A DNA stretch of 35,926 bases from Prevotella sp. (lineage in GTDB: Bacteria > Bacteroidota > Bacteroidia > Bacteroidales > Bacteroidaceae). Positions 25,376 through 33,591 of this stretch are shown here, one piece after another. Both the position numbers and the translations under genes were made by a program. The notes under the pieces are model-generated. The model made no database searches, had not been told where the DNA came from, and saw nothing but the letters and a program-made list of their open reading frames with translations. Location: contig JAILAI010000155.1 in NCBI GenBank assembly GCA_024681705.1, positions 1 through 35,926 on the forward strand, given 5' to 3'. The first letter of the stretch is position 1, and every line of letters starts with the position of its first letter.

Positions 25376-26608
25376 TCAATCGAAGAAACCAGGTTGCTTG
25401 TACGAAATGCCAAGTTCACGGTCGACGGTTGCAAGTATTCCCTGAACCTGTCCAAGGGCAAACATGCGTCCGAGGAAGCTATAACCTGCATTATAGCCTT
25501 TGCTCTCGTCACCAAGCATCGTCATACCGTGATCTACACGCATGGGAAGCTCTGGATTCTCCTTCTCGAAGATGTGAGCCAGTTCGATGATGTCGGCTCT
25601 TCCTCCCAGATGTGAAGCTTCGGTGAAATCGCCATTTGGGAAGATGTGACAAGAACGCAAATGAACGAAATGCGTGCGCGGAGCAAACTTGCGAGCCATC
25701 TCAACCACATTGTTATATGCACCAGCAGAGAGCGAACCCGCACAGAAGGTGAGTCCGTTATGCTTGTTGGGAACCGCATCGAGGAACCACTGGATGTCCT
25801 CTTCCGTACGAACAATTCGGGGAAGACCAAGAATCTCGATTGGCGGATCATCGGGATGAACACACATATTCATTCCGCATTCCTCACACGTCGGCATGAT
25901 AGCCTCGAGGAAATACTTCATGTTCTGGCGAAGCTTGTCTTTGTCGATACCCTTATAGTTGTCCAGCAACTGATGGAAGAGTTCCAATGGATGCTCGTCG
26001 CCTTCGCTGAAGTTTCCGCTTACGAAGCCCTGCGTCTTGATAACGATGTTCTCTACCAACTGATGGTCCTTCTCAGGAGTCATCGTCTTCGCCAGTTCAT
26101 CGGCTTCGGCCAGCACATTTCTGCCTTCGCCAATGCCCTCGGGAAATTTGAATTTCTCCCAATCGGCGCGGGCACCTTCGCGTTTCAGTACATAGATGTC
26201 GAAATAGGCAAACTCTGCATACGAGAAATAAAGGTTGCTCGAACCATTGGGGTTCTCGTGCAACAAGTCGGTACGTGCCCAGTCGAGTACGGGCATGAAG
26301 TTGTAGCAGATTGTATGAATGCCTTCTGCCGAAAGGTTGCGAAGACTCTCTTTGTATACTTCAATCTGATGGTCGCGATCAGGACCGCCATACTTGATTG
26401 TCTCAACGACAGGAAGAGACTCCACCACACTCCAACGCATACCGAAGCTCTCGATATACTCGCGCAGGTCGCGGATTTTCTCTCGTGTCCAAACTTCTCC
26501 AAGCGGAACATCATGAAGGGCCGTTACGATTCCTTCAACTCCGATTTGTTTTAACATGGCAAGTGTGATCTTGTCGTTCTTGCCAAACCATCTCCAAGTT
26601 CTTTCCAT
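25376..26608 (-). CDS. uxuA: Mannonate dehydratase
   Basis: A 410-residue TIM-barrel enzyme converting D-mannonate to 2-keto-3-deoxygluconate. It begins MERTWRWFGKNDKITL and carries typical segments such as TALHDVPLGEVW, WSVVESLPV, CYNFMPVLDW, CVHPDDPP (metal-binding His), FCAGSLSAG, FVHLRS and MRVDHGMTML. The start at 26608 is chosen because the frame upstream of it is unrelated to the family. With uxuB it channels uronic acids to the KDG pathway, so the breakdown products of plant or host uronates can be used. Isomerase (uxaC), KDG kinase and aldolase are not in the window. Confidence 0.95.
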   Translation of the reverse strand: MERTWRWFGKNDKITLAMLKQIGVEGIVTALHDVPLGEVWTREKIRDLREYIESFGMRWSVVESLPVVETIKYGGPDRDHQIEVYKESLRNLSAEGIHTICYNFMPVLDWARTDLLHENPNGSSNLYFSYAEFAYFDIYVLKREGARADWEKFKFPEGIGEGRNVLAEADELAKTMTPEKDHQLVENIVIKTQGFVSGNFSEGDEHPLELFHQLLDNYKGIDKDKLRQNMKYFLEAIMPTCEECGMNMCVHPDDPPIEILGLPRIVRTEEDIQWFLDAVPNKHNGLTFCAGSLSAGAYNNVVEMARKFAPRTHFVHLRSCHIFPNGDFTEASHLGGRADIIELAHIFEKENPELPMRVDHGMTMLGDESKGYNAGYSFLGRMFALGQVQGILATVDRELGISYKQPGFFD

Positions 26609-26679
26609 GAGTAATATTGTTGTTATTAGTATAAAATAATCTGTTTCTATATCTGAGACTCTCACCAGAACACTTTGAG

Positions 26680-26767
26680 TAAATTGTCGATTTCATCGTC
26701 GAATTTTGGCGGTTTTGCTTATCAAAATTGGCGGTTTCAACGATGAAAACCAACGCTTTTGAAAGTG
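26680..26767. repeat. Array of four 22-bp tandem repeats (array B)
   Basis: Four 22-bp units start at 26680, 26702, 26724 and 26746 in the intergenic gap between uxuA and rlmH. The core AATTTTGGCGGTTTT is the reverse complement of the array A core. The first and last units are the most diverged. Confidence 0.75.
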
Positions 26768-26811
26768 GGGTAGGCCGCTTCTGTCAGAAATGCTTCATCT
26801 CTCATTGCTTA

Positions 26812-27282
26812 TTATTCATGATGATAGGGCTCGCCTTTTATGATTGTGCATGCCCTGTAGATTTGTTCCAGGAATATCATTCTTACCATCTGGTGTGAGA
26901 ATGTCATTTGCGAGAGCGACACCTTTTCGTCTGCTCGTTTGTAGACGGCTTCGGAAAATCCATAAGGACCTCCAATGACGAAGACCAGCTTTCTCACATT
27001 CTGTTGTTTCTTCTCTATCCATGCGGCAAACTCAATGCTTCTTCTTTCTTTGCCGTGTTCATCGAGCAAAACCACATGGTCGGACGAACCGATATGTTTC
27101 AGAATCAAATCGCCCTCGAGCTCTTTCTGTTGTTCCTCCGTAAGGTTCTTCGTGTTCTTGAGCTCAGGAATCGTGAAGATGTTGAAGGGCATATAGTGGC
27201 CGATGCGCTCGGCATAGTCGTCAATGCAAGCAACGACGTGCTTGTTCGTCGTACGTCCAATCAATATCAGTTCCGTCTTCAT
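26812..27282 (-). CDS. rlmH: 23S rRNA pseudouridine-1915 N3-methyltransferase RlmH
   Basis: A 156-residue SPOUT-class methyltransferase acting on helix 69 of 23S rRNA. The knotted C-terminal half shows VVLLDEHGKERRSIEFA, VFVIGGPYGFSEAV (SAM-binding), LSLSQMTFSH-like VSLSQMTFSHQMVRMIFLEQ, and the ending PYHHE, all typical. It is full length for the family. Its start overlaps the end of the DUF4491 gene by 4 bp, indicating translational coupling. Confidence 0.96.
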   Translation of the reverse strand: MKTELILIGRTTNKHVVACIDDYAERIGHYMPFNIFTIPELKNTKNLTEEQQKELEGDLILKHIGSSDHVVLLDEHGKERRSIEFAAWIEKKQQNVRKLVFVIGGPYGFSEAVYKRADEKVSLSQMTFSHQMVRMIFLEQIYRACTIIKGEPYHHE

Positions 27283-27692
27283 TCCTTGGGTTCTGGTTTA
27301 TCTGCCTTCGCGGGATGCTTCTTGGCATTCTTGCATACAGGGCAGAGCGATTCGTCACCGTCCATTCCCTCGTATTCGCTCACTCGTTTGGGGTTCATCG
27401 GGAACCATCCTTTCTGAACGCGTTTCTTTTGTGCGAACAACTCTCCAATTCCCCAGAGAAACGAGGCTCCCGTCACACCCAGGATGGAGGAGAAGATGAT
27501 GCCGTATCGTTCGGTTTCAAACCAGTTAGGGACGATGAAAGCAAGCACGATGCAGACGATTCCTATAATCAGATACGTCCACCAATACTTTGTTCCAGTG
27601 TAGTATTCCTGCTTAATGACAAGCGGATGACACAACCCTATGATTAAGAATGTGACGACGGCTATGATGATTCCAGTGAAGTGCATTTCCAT
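27279..27692 (-). CDS. DUF4491 family membrane protein
   Basis: 137 residues with three hydrophobic segments (FTGIIIAVVTFLIIGLCHP, WWTYLIIGIVCIVLAFIV, IIFSSILGVTGASFLWGIGE). A cytoplasmic tail contains FAQKKRVQKGWFPMNPKR and a CPVC pair. This arrangement matches the small DUF4491 family of Bacteroidetes inner-membrane proteins, whose function is not known. The CxxC in the tail could bind metal, but with only two cysteines this is weak. It is co-transcribed between nhaD (33 bp upstream) and rlmH (4-bp overlap). Confidence 0.75.
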   Translation of the reverse strand: MEMHFTGIIIAVVTFLIIGLCHPLVIKQEYYTGTKYWWTYLIIGIVCIVLAFIVPNWFETERYGIIFSSILGVTGASFLWGIGELFAQKKRVQKGWFPMNPKRVSEYEGMDGDESLCPVCKNAKKHPAKADKPEPKE

Positions 27693-27725
27693 GATTTATT
27701 CGTATTCTTGACGATTGGGTGATAC

Positions 27726-29099
27726 TCAACCGAAATAGTTGAACAGATACATCGAGACAATGCCCAGAAGCCACGCGACGATAACCGTCCATCCGACATT
27801 GCGGAAGTACCACCAGACATGTATTCTCTCCATCTTGATGAGTGCCAATCCGCTCACGCTTCCGAGCAGAAGCACATTTCCACCCATTGCAGACGAGTAG
27901 GCTACGACCTTCCAGAAGATGTGGTTTTCGCCGAAAGTGCTCACCACCTGCTGGGTTTCGTGCATAGAGAAGAACGTAACCGATGTGGCAAAGCTATCAA
28001 GGACGCAGCTGAACATGGCCGTCAGCGTTCCCATGAACCAGACATTGTCGATATATGAGCTGAACTGACGCGTCAGCCATCCGATGGCACCCGTCTCCTG
28101 AACGACACCAACGGCGAGGATGATACCCATCACATAGAGCATCAGTTGCATGACGCCATATTGGAGAACGCGGGGGATGCGACGTTGGCTCATCTGGTCG
28201 GCATTCATCAGCTTTCGGTTCATCACTTCGTTGACAATCCACAACACCGATAGCACGCATAGCGAACCGAGGAAGGGGCTCAGATGAGTGATGGCGTGGA
28301 ACGAAGGAATGAACCAGAGACCGCCAATGCCAACGAAAAGCATCAGCAGACGTTGCCAAACGTTCAGGTTCGTATCGTCTCCTCGATAGGGCATCTGCAC
28401 ACTTTGCAAGTCTATGCGTTCGGGCAATTGATAGGCAATACAACACGTGGGAATAATCCATCCCAGTAGACAAGGAATGGCCAAAGATGCGGAGAAATTC
28501 GTGGCCGAAACGTGACCTGTCGACCAAAGCAACAAGCCGATGGGGTCGCCAATCACCGTCAGAGCACCACCGCAATTGGCGGCAATGATGATGGCTGCTC
28601 CGTAGAGCATTCGATGACGACGGCTGGGAACCATCTCGCGCATGAGGACAAGCATCATCGTGGCGACGGTGAGGTTGTCGATGTTTGCAGATACGAGAAA
28701 CGCAATCGATGAGAAAATCCAAAGCAACTTGCGGCTTTTGCGCGTGAGTGCCCATTTACGGAAGAAGTCGAAGCATCCGTTGTTGTCGAGAATCTCCACA
28801 ATGGTCATCGTAGCGAGTAAGAAAATCACCAGCTCGGCACCTCTGCTCACATAGTTGATGAAGATGTTTTCGGCCACGTAATCTTTGACGGCCGAACTTG
28901 TAGTGACGGCACCGCTAAGGAAATCCACATAGTCGTCAGCATGCTCGCTCATCACGAAGTCTGCTCCATAACAGATATACAACACCCATCCCACCGTACC
29001 TGCCATGATGGCGGCAGCTGCACGGTTCACATTCGTCACCTGACTTGTGGCAATGAGAACGAAGCCAAGGAGAATAATACCTATAATGAATAGCGTCAT
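27726..29099 (-). CDS. nhaD: NhaD-type sodium/proton antiporter
   Basis: A 457-residue inner-membrane transporter of the ArsB/NhaD superfamily with 11-12 predicted helices. It carries the conserved SANIDNLTVATMMLVLM segment and GDPIGLLLW, and a second inverted-repeat half with SCVLDSFATSVTFFSM. NhaD exports Na+ (or Li+) in exchange for protons. It is first in an operon with DUF4491 and rlmH. A consensus promoter lies only 10 bp upstream of the ATG, so the mRNA would have a very short leader. Confidence 0.88.
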   Translation of the reverse strand: MTLFIIGIILLGFVLIATSQVTNVNRAAAAIMAGTVGWVLYICYGADFVMSEHADDYVDFLSGAVTTSSAVKDYVAENIFINYVSRGAELVIFLLATMTIVEILDNNGCFDFFRKWALTRKSRKLLWIFSSIAFLVSANIDNLTVATMMLVLMREMVPSRRHRMLYGAAIIIAANCGGALTVIGDPIGLLLWSTGHVSATNFSASLAIPCLLGWIIPTCCIAYQLPERIDLQSVQMPYRGDDTNLNVWQRLLMLFVGIGGLWFIPSFHAITHLSPFLGSLCVLSVLWIVNEVMNRKLMNADQMSQRRIPRVLQYGVMQLMLYVMGIILAVGVVQETGAIGWLTRQFSSYIDNVWFMGTLTAMFSCVLDSFATSVTFFSMHETQQVVSTFGENHIFWKVVAYSSAMGGNVLLLGSVSGLALIKMERIHVWWYFRNVGWTVIVAWLLGIVSMYLFNYFG

Positions 29100-29109
29100 A
29101 TCTTGAGTG

Positions 29110-29141
29110 CAAAGTTACAAAAGAAAAATGAAACGGACAAA
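29110..29141 (-). promoter_or_regulatory. Promoter of nhaD-DUF4491-rlmH
   Basis: Minus-strand TTTG (29138-29141), 20 bp, TAACTTTG (29110-29117): an exact consensus. The -7 box ends 10 bp before the ATG. Confidence 0.8.
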
Positions 29142-29264
29142 TGATATTTCAAAAACTTCGTTTATGAGACATTTGTTGTCGAAGTTTAAACAAATCAAAT
29201 AGCCGCGAGAGGGATGAATATCCGCGATGAAATGGGCAAATTCCAACTTTAGGTTGTTATTGAA

Positions 29265-30533
29265 CTATTGTGTGTAGAACTCAATGAGTCGGCGGATGGC
29301 ACGTTGGCATACGGTGCAGAACTCCGGGCGGTCGTTCGACCTCATGCGGCAATCGTAGGAGGGACGATAGACGCCTTTGAGACTATAACCAGCACCTTCG
29401 TAGACGCCCACTTCGGGATGAGAACCTTTCTCGGGTGTCGGTATCTTGGTCTTCTTGTCCATCAGGTCCTGCCATTTGTCCTGGAAGCTGACCAAAGTCG
29501 TGATATTTGGTTCCCATGGCTCAACATCGTGCGGATACATCGGGATGTCTTCGGTTTCGTAAGCATATTCGTCGGCAAGACCAGCGAAGCTATGTCCGAA
29601 CTCATGCACGACCACCTGTTTGTAGAGTTCGTGGTGCGTCATCGAGAGATTGTAGGAATTCAGGATTCCGCCGCCGCCATATTTATCGGTATTCACCAAC
29701 ACGATGATATGTTCGTAGGGCGTTCCGGCCAGACAATCGTGAAGGTCCTTCAGATGGAGTGTTGTCAGATAGCGGTCGCTATAGAACGTGTCGAAGTGGG
29801 AGTGAAGGGCGGTTGACTTCCACAACTTGTTCGAAGGTTCACTGGTTCCGCTCTCCACTGATGGTGATTTAACGGCAATGATATTGAACCGATTGCTCAT
29901 CGATTTAAATGGTTCGTGAGCAAAAAGTGCTTGCGTAGCAATCTTCGCATCCTCGATGAAATCGGGCATTTCTGCATCTGTATAGCCTTCTGCGACGAAA
30001 GCGATGTGAATGCATCGGGTGGTGTCGGCGGCCTGCTGAAGCGTTTCATAGGGAGTCACACGATTGAAGCCCACTCGGCGAATGAGGATATCAGAGGGAA
30101 CAACCATGTGAGAGTATTCTGTCATCACCTCGCGTCGGTTGTTCATCAGTCGCACACATACGTCGACGGTGTCTTTGGGCATTGGAACCAGGAAGACGTT
30201 TTCAAACGAGCGCTGAACACTCTTCGCTTCATCGTAGGAGAGCCACTCCTGAAACAAGGTGCTGAACGAATTGCGGTAGATGATCTGCCCCGTGCGATGG
30301 TCCGATACGATTACTTGTCCGTTTCCCTCAACGGGTACTTCTTCAAGGCGGTTTTTCTTCCCGAACCATCTTGGCATCATGTTCAGTTTGTCGAGATAAA
30401 TGTCCTGCCAGTTTACATCTCCAGCAAAGATATAGTCGAGCCGTAACGTGCTGTCGCAGAAGTATTTATCGAAAGATTGTGCACTAACACTGAGGGCTAG
30501 GACCGAGAACAAACACAAAATGAATCTTTTCAT
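29265..30533 (-). CDS. Secreted M64 (IgA peptidase-like) metalloprotease
   Basis: 422 residues with a signal peptide (MKRFILCLFSVLALSVSA-Q). An N-terminal M64-type beta-rich domain covers ~20-150 and the peptidase domain ~160-420. The zinc-binding signature VVHEFGHSFAGLADEY is clear, with HEFGH supplying two histidines and the glutamate base. GGGGILNSYN precedes it. A C-terminal segment contains several cysteines (CRMRSNDRPEFCTVCQRAIR). Members of M64 were first described as IgA proteases, but in Bacteroidetes the substrate is usually unknown. It lies 3 bp after the FolK-like gene, so it is translated from the same message as the lipid kinase. Confidence 0.9.
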   Translation of the reverse strand: MKRFILCLFSVLALSVSAQSFDKYFCDSTLRLDYIFAGDVNWQDIYLDKLNMMPRWFGKKNRLEEVPVEGNGQVIVSDHRTGQIIYRNSFSTLFQEWLSYDEAKSVQRSFENVFLVPMPKDTVDVCVRLMNNRREVMTEYSHMVVPSDILIRRVGFNRVTPYETLQQAADTTRCIHIAFVAEGYTDAEMPDFIEDAKIATQALFAHEPFKSMSNRFNIIAVKSPSVESGTSEPSNKLWKSTALHSHFDTFYSDRYLTTLHLKDLHDCLAGTPYEHIIVLVNTDKYGGGGILNSYNLSMTHHELYKQVVVHEFGHSFAGLADEYAYETEDIPMYPHDVEPWEPNITTLVSFQDKWQDLMDKKTKIPTPEKGSHPEVGVYEGAGYSLKGVYRPSYDCRMRSNDRPEFCTVCQRAIRRLIEFYTQ

Positions 30534-30536
30534 ATC

Positions 30537-30935
30537 TTACACCTTTTCCTTTTCTTCATTCAATAATCTTACGAGTCTTTTAATGTAGGAGCGCTTCCAA
30601 TCTTTTTCGTGATATTTCTGTTCGTTATACCACAACACATCGATGTCCATCTCGACGATTCCTTGTCGGCGTTTCTGAACGGTGTTACCGCATTTCGACT
30701 CGATTTGCTTCAGTTCGCCGTTGAGAACAGAGTAGGGGAGTGCGCTCTTCGATTCGGCTACCAGATTCAGGAAATGAGGCCCTTCGATGTCGATAGGCGA
30801 GGTTTGCAAAACCGAACTGTAGAGGATGTCCTCTCCCAGCAGGTTTTGTAAATACGTCTTTGCCTTGATGATGTTATCAGAAGCATTTGTATTCGATCCA
30901 ATGGCTAACAGCAACGAGTGTTCGTCAGTTGACAT
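30537..30935 (-). CDS. Short FolK (HPPK)-like protein lacking the usual C-terminus
   Basis: A 132-residue protein similar to 2-amino-4-hydroxy-6-hydroxymethyldihydropteridine diphosphokinase. LLLAIGSNTNASDNI is the N-terminal HPPK signature, and the pair of magnesium-binding aspartates survives in VEMDIDVLWYN. The usual GPR before them is replaced by GIV, and the terminal PHP...R segment of HPPK is absent; the protein ends in a basic helix (WKRSYIKRLVRLLNEEKEK). Whether it still phosphorylates the pterin is doubtful. The gene abuts the lipid kinase stop codon directly, and the M64 gene follows after 3 bp. Confidence 0.78.
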   Translation of the reverse strand: MSTDEHSLLLAIGSNTNASDNIIKAKTYLQNLLGEDILYSSVLQTSPIDIEGPHFLNLVAESKSALPYSVLNGELKQIESKCGNTVQKRRQGIVEMDIDVLWYNEQKYHEKDWKRSYIKRLVRLLNEEKEKV

Positions 30936-32006
30936 TTATCGTTTGTTGAGTTTACGAAGTATTTTCTTGTTCATCGCCTGAATGTTCCGGCTCTGCTTGG
31001 TGATGTCGCCGAGCATCTGGTCAATCTGTTTGGTGATGTCTTCTCTGACGATGTTGATGTCGTTGAAGAACTCGCAAAGAGCCATCTGCATCATATTGGG
31101 TTTGCGCTTGCTCTTATCCGCATTCGCATTGATGACTACGCGTATGCCACTATGCACCAGGCGAATGTCGACGTCCTTGCCCGACATCACAGGGTCGCCA
31201 TCGTAGTGGATGAATCCCGGCTGATGTCTATGGATGCAGATATGCTTCGTGCGGAAGGTCTTGATTTTCTGGTTGCGGTCGAGCGTCTTGCTCATCATCT
31301 CAATGGCCACCTGAGGAGCTTCCAGCACATCGAACGGCTCCATGATGATCACGTCGAGCCATCCGTCGCTCATAGAGGCCTGTGGGGCGATATAGGCGTT
31401 ATTTCCATATTGAGAAGCGTTGGCACACGACACGAGGAAAGCCTGATGCGTGGTCGTACCGTCCTCATCTTCAAGCACATAGGTCTCGGGCTTGTACTTC
31501 AAGCCTTCACGAAGAACGTTTTCAACATAGGTGGCGATGCCCCGCTTACCAGCTTCGGCAAACTTCATGCTGATGAACGCATCGAAGCCCATTCCGCAGG
31601 TGCAGAAGAACGGATGCTTGTTGATGATTCCATAGTCCAGATCGTGAATCTCCATCTGGTTGATGATTTCCAAAGCGCCTCTGGTATCCATCGGAATCAT
31701 CAGGTGTCGGGCCAATCCGTTACCGCTTCCACAAGGAATAATGGCCAGAGCGGTTTGTCCTTCGACCAAAGCTGCTCCGACCTCGTTCACGGTTCCGTCG
31801 CCACCAACGGCCACCACGACATTGGTACCTGCCAGTTTCTCCTTGGTTGCAATGTCGAAGGCGTGTCCAGCATATTCAGTATAGGCGATTTTATAGTCAA
31901 ATCTCTCTTTGTCAATCACCTCTTCGATGATCGATGGAATCTTGTTCTTGTTCGATGTTCCCGAAATGGGATTAATGATAAAAGTTATCGAATCTTTTCT
32001 ATTCAT
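30936..32006 (-). CDS. Diacylglycerol/sphingosine kinase family lipid kinase
   Basis: 356 residues of the YegS/DagK/LCB5 lipid kinase family. The N-terminal ITFIINPISGTSNK and the nucleotide-binding GGDGTVNEV are present, as are PCGSGNGLAR and the C-terminal domain segments SDGWLDVIIMEP and GDPV. It would phosphorylate a lipid hydroxyl at the inner membrane. The gene is divergent from serine palmitoyltransferase with 139 bp between starts, so a sphingoid base or ceramide is a plausible substrate; diacylglycerol remains the default. The start at 32006 (MNRKDSITF) is the first real ATG. A -7 box ends 6 bp upstream, suggesting a nearly leaderless mRNA. The C-terminal ~50 residues form a basic coiled tail. 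Confidence 0.88.
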   Translation of the reverse strand: MNRKDSITFIINPISGTSNKNKIPSIIEEVIDKERFDYKIAYTEYAGHAFDIATKEKLAGTNVVVAVGGDGTVNEVGAALVEGQTALAIIPCGSGNGLARHLMIPMDTRGALEIINQMEIHDLDYGIINKHPFFCTCGMGFDAFISMKFAEAGKRGIATYVENVLREGLKYKPETYVLEDEDGTTTHQAFLVSCANASQYGNNAYIAPQASMSDGWLDVIIMEPFDVLEAPQVAIEMMSKTLDRNQKIKTFRTKHICIHRHQPGFIHYDGDPVMSGKDVDIRLVHSGIRVVINANADKSKRKPNMMQMALCEFFNDINIVREDITKQIDQMLGDITKQSRNIQAMNKKILRKLNKR

Positions 32007-32012
32007 CGAGTG

Positions 32013-32020
32013 CAAAGATA
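32013..32020 (-). promoter_or_regulatory. -7 element of the lipid kinase operon
   Basis: Minus-strand TATCTTTG followed by CA. The nearest TTTG upstream is at 23-bp spacing, so the -33 match is poor. Its closeness to the ATG implies little or no 5' leader. Confidence 0.55.
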
Positions 32021-32094
32021 ACGCTTTTTTCGAAGAATTGAATCAAAAAACGCATTTTTCTATAATTTTTATAGGGTGTTGTTCTTTTTTTTTG

Positions 32095-32102
32095 TACCTT
32101 TG
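32095..32102 (+). promoter_or_regulatory. -7 element of spt
   Basis: TACCTTTG followed by CAGC, 43 bp upstream of the spt ATG and preceded by a T-tract. No clean -33 TTTG. Confidence 0.6.
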
Positions 32103-32145
32103 CAGCCTGTAATTAATAAATACGTAAAATCACACCTATTTATAT

Positions 32146-33333
32146 ATGGGACTTTTACAAGAAAGATACAAGGCATATCGTGAGCCTCAAAGGTTTATGG
32201 CTCAAGGTGTTTATCCCTATTTTCGCGAAATAACAAGTAAGCAAGGTACCGAGGTTGACATGGGCGGCCACAAGGTTCTCATGTTCGGTTCTAACGCATA
32301 TACGGGACTTACTGGTGACCAACGAATTATCGAAAAGGCTAAGGAAGCTCTCGACAAATATGGTTCTGGATGTGCTGGAAGCCGTTTCCTGAATGGTACG
32401 CTCGACCTCCACGTTCAGCTGGAGAAGGAAATCTCTGAATTTATTCATAAGGACGACTGCCTTTGCTTCTCAACCGGTTTCTCTGTTAACCAGGGTGTGT
32501 TAGCAATGGTAGTAGGAAAGGGCGATTACATCATTTGCGACGATAGAGATCATGCTAGTATTGTAGACGGTCGACGTCTGTCGTTTGCCCGTCAGCTTCA
32601 CTACAAGCACAACGATATGGAAGACTTGGAGCGCGTGCTTCAGAACCTTCCGGAAGAAGGCATCAAGCTGATTGTTGTAGATGGCGTGTTCTCGATGGAG
32701 GGCGACTTGGCCAAGCTTCCCGAGATTGTGGAGCTCAAGCACAAGTATCCCAACGTGGCCATCATGGTCGACGAGGCTCATGGCATTGGCGTCTTTGGCG
32801 ATCACGGACGAGGTGTCTGCGACCATTTCGGCATCACCGACGAGATTGACCTTATCATGGGAACATTCTCAAAGAGTCTTGCAAGTATTGGCGGTTTCAT
32901 CGCTTCCGACAAGGATACCATCAACTATCTGCGTCATGCTTGCCGCACATATATCTTCAGCGCCAGCAACACACCAGCTGCTACGGCAGCTGCTATGGAG
33001 GCCCTGCACATTCTCCTGAAAGAACCCGAGCGCATCGAGAAGCTTTGGAGCGTCACCAAATATGCACTGAAGCGTTTCCGTGAGGAAGGATTTGAGATTG
33101 GCGACACTGAGAGCCCAATCATTCCGCTTTATGTTCACGACATCGAGAAGACATTCAAGATCACCGCTTTGGCCTTCGAGGCTGGTGTCTTCATCAACCC
33201 TGTAATTCCGCCTGCATGCGCACCTCAGGACACACTCGTCCGTTTTGCACTGATGGCTACACACACCGAAGAACAGGTTGAGCGTGGTGTTCAGATATTG
33301 AAGAAGATTTTCAAAGAGCAGAATATCATCTAA
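32146..33333 (+). CDS. spt: Serine palmitoyltransferase (alpha-oxoamine synthase)
   Basis: A 395-residue PLP enzyme of the alpha-oxoamine synthase family. DEAHGIGVFG and the cofactor lysine motif GTFSKSLASIGGF (Lys243) are present, as are SGCAGSRFLNGT and the terminal VNPVIPPA-like FINPVIPPACAPQDTL. The N-terminus MGLLQERYKAYREPQRFMAQ and overall sequence closely resemble Bacteroides serine palmitoyltransferase, which condenses serine with an acyl-CoA in the first step of sphingolipid synthesis. The related 2-amino-3-ketobutyrate CoA ligase has the same fold and length and is the main alternative. The divergent lipid kinase neighbour supports a lipid role. Confidence 0.88.
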   Translation: MGLLQERYKAYREPQRFMAQGVYPYFREITSKQGTEVDMGGHKVLMFGSNAYTGLTGDQRIIEKAKEALDKYGSGCAGSRFLNGTLDLHVQLEKEISEFIHKDDCLCFSTGFSVNQGVLAMVVGKGDYIICDDRDHASIVDGRRLSFARQLHYKHNDMEDLERVLQNLPEEGIKLIVVDGVFSMEGDLAKLPEIVELKHKYPNVAIMVDEAHGIGVFGDHGRGVCDHFGITDEIDLIMGTFSKSLASIGGFIASDKDTINYLRHACRTYIFSASNTPAATAAAMEALHILLKEPERIEKLWSVTKYALKRFREEGFEIGDTESPIIPLYVHDIEKTFKITALAFEAGVFINPVIPPACAPQDTLVRFALMATHTEEQVERGVQILKKIFKEQNII

Positions 33334-33456
33334 GAACGTCTCCGTCAAAGGTAACGACGCATTTAGTTCGTAGAGATATAGGTCGGATTATGAATAAAAA
33401 ATGTTAACAACCGTTACATTTATTCGTTTCTTTTCCTCGCTCTAATCTTTATTTCG

Positions 33457-33464
33457 TACCTTTG
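33457..33464 (+). promoter_or_regulatory. -7 element of the tRNA-Pro gene
   Basis: TACCTTTG followed by CACC, 16 bp before the mature tRNA 5' end. Confidence 0.65.
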
Positions 33465-33480
33465 CACCGCTAAAAACAAT

Positions 33481-33554
33481 CGGGGTGTAGCGCAGCCCGG
33501 TAGCGCACCTGGTTTGGGACCAGGGTGTCGCAGGTTCGAATCCTGTCACCCCGA
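33481..33554 (+). tRNA. tRNA-Pro (UGG)
   Basis: The cloverleaf is complete: acceptor CGGGGTG/CACCCCG with discriminator A, D arm GCGC...GCGC, anticodon arm CCTGG-TTTGGGA-CCAGG with anticodon TGG, and T arm GCAGG-TTCGAAT-CCTGT. The 3' CCA is not encoded (CAG follows the discriminator base). A terminator follows immediately. Confidence 0.97.
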
Positions 33555-33560
33555 CAGAAA

Positions 33561-33591
33561 AAGTCAAGTTCTAGTAGCTTGGCTTTTTTTT
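33561..33591 (+). terminator. Terminator of tRNA-Pro
   Basis: Stem AAGTCAAG (33561-33568)/CTTGGCTT (33578-33585) with one G-T wobble, followed by a T run to 33591. Confidence 0.8.

Noticed and set aside
25646..26554. 302-codon plus-strand frame opposite uxuA
   Set aside because: uxuA is unmistakable on the other strand; the antisense product shows no recognisable domain.
27997..28755. 252-codon minus-strand frame overlapping nhaD in another frame
   Set aside because: Composition is Arg/His/Ser-rich as expected from an out-of-frame reading, and NhaD motifs are clear in the true frame.
31152..32021. 289-codon plus-strand frame opposite the lipid kinase
   Set aside because: Antisense shadow of a well-supported gene, running into its promoter.
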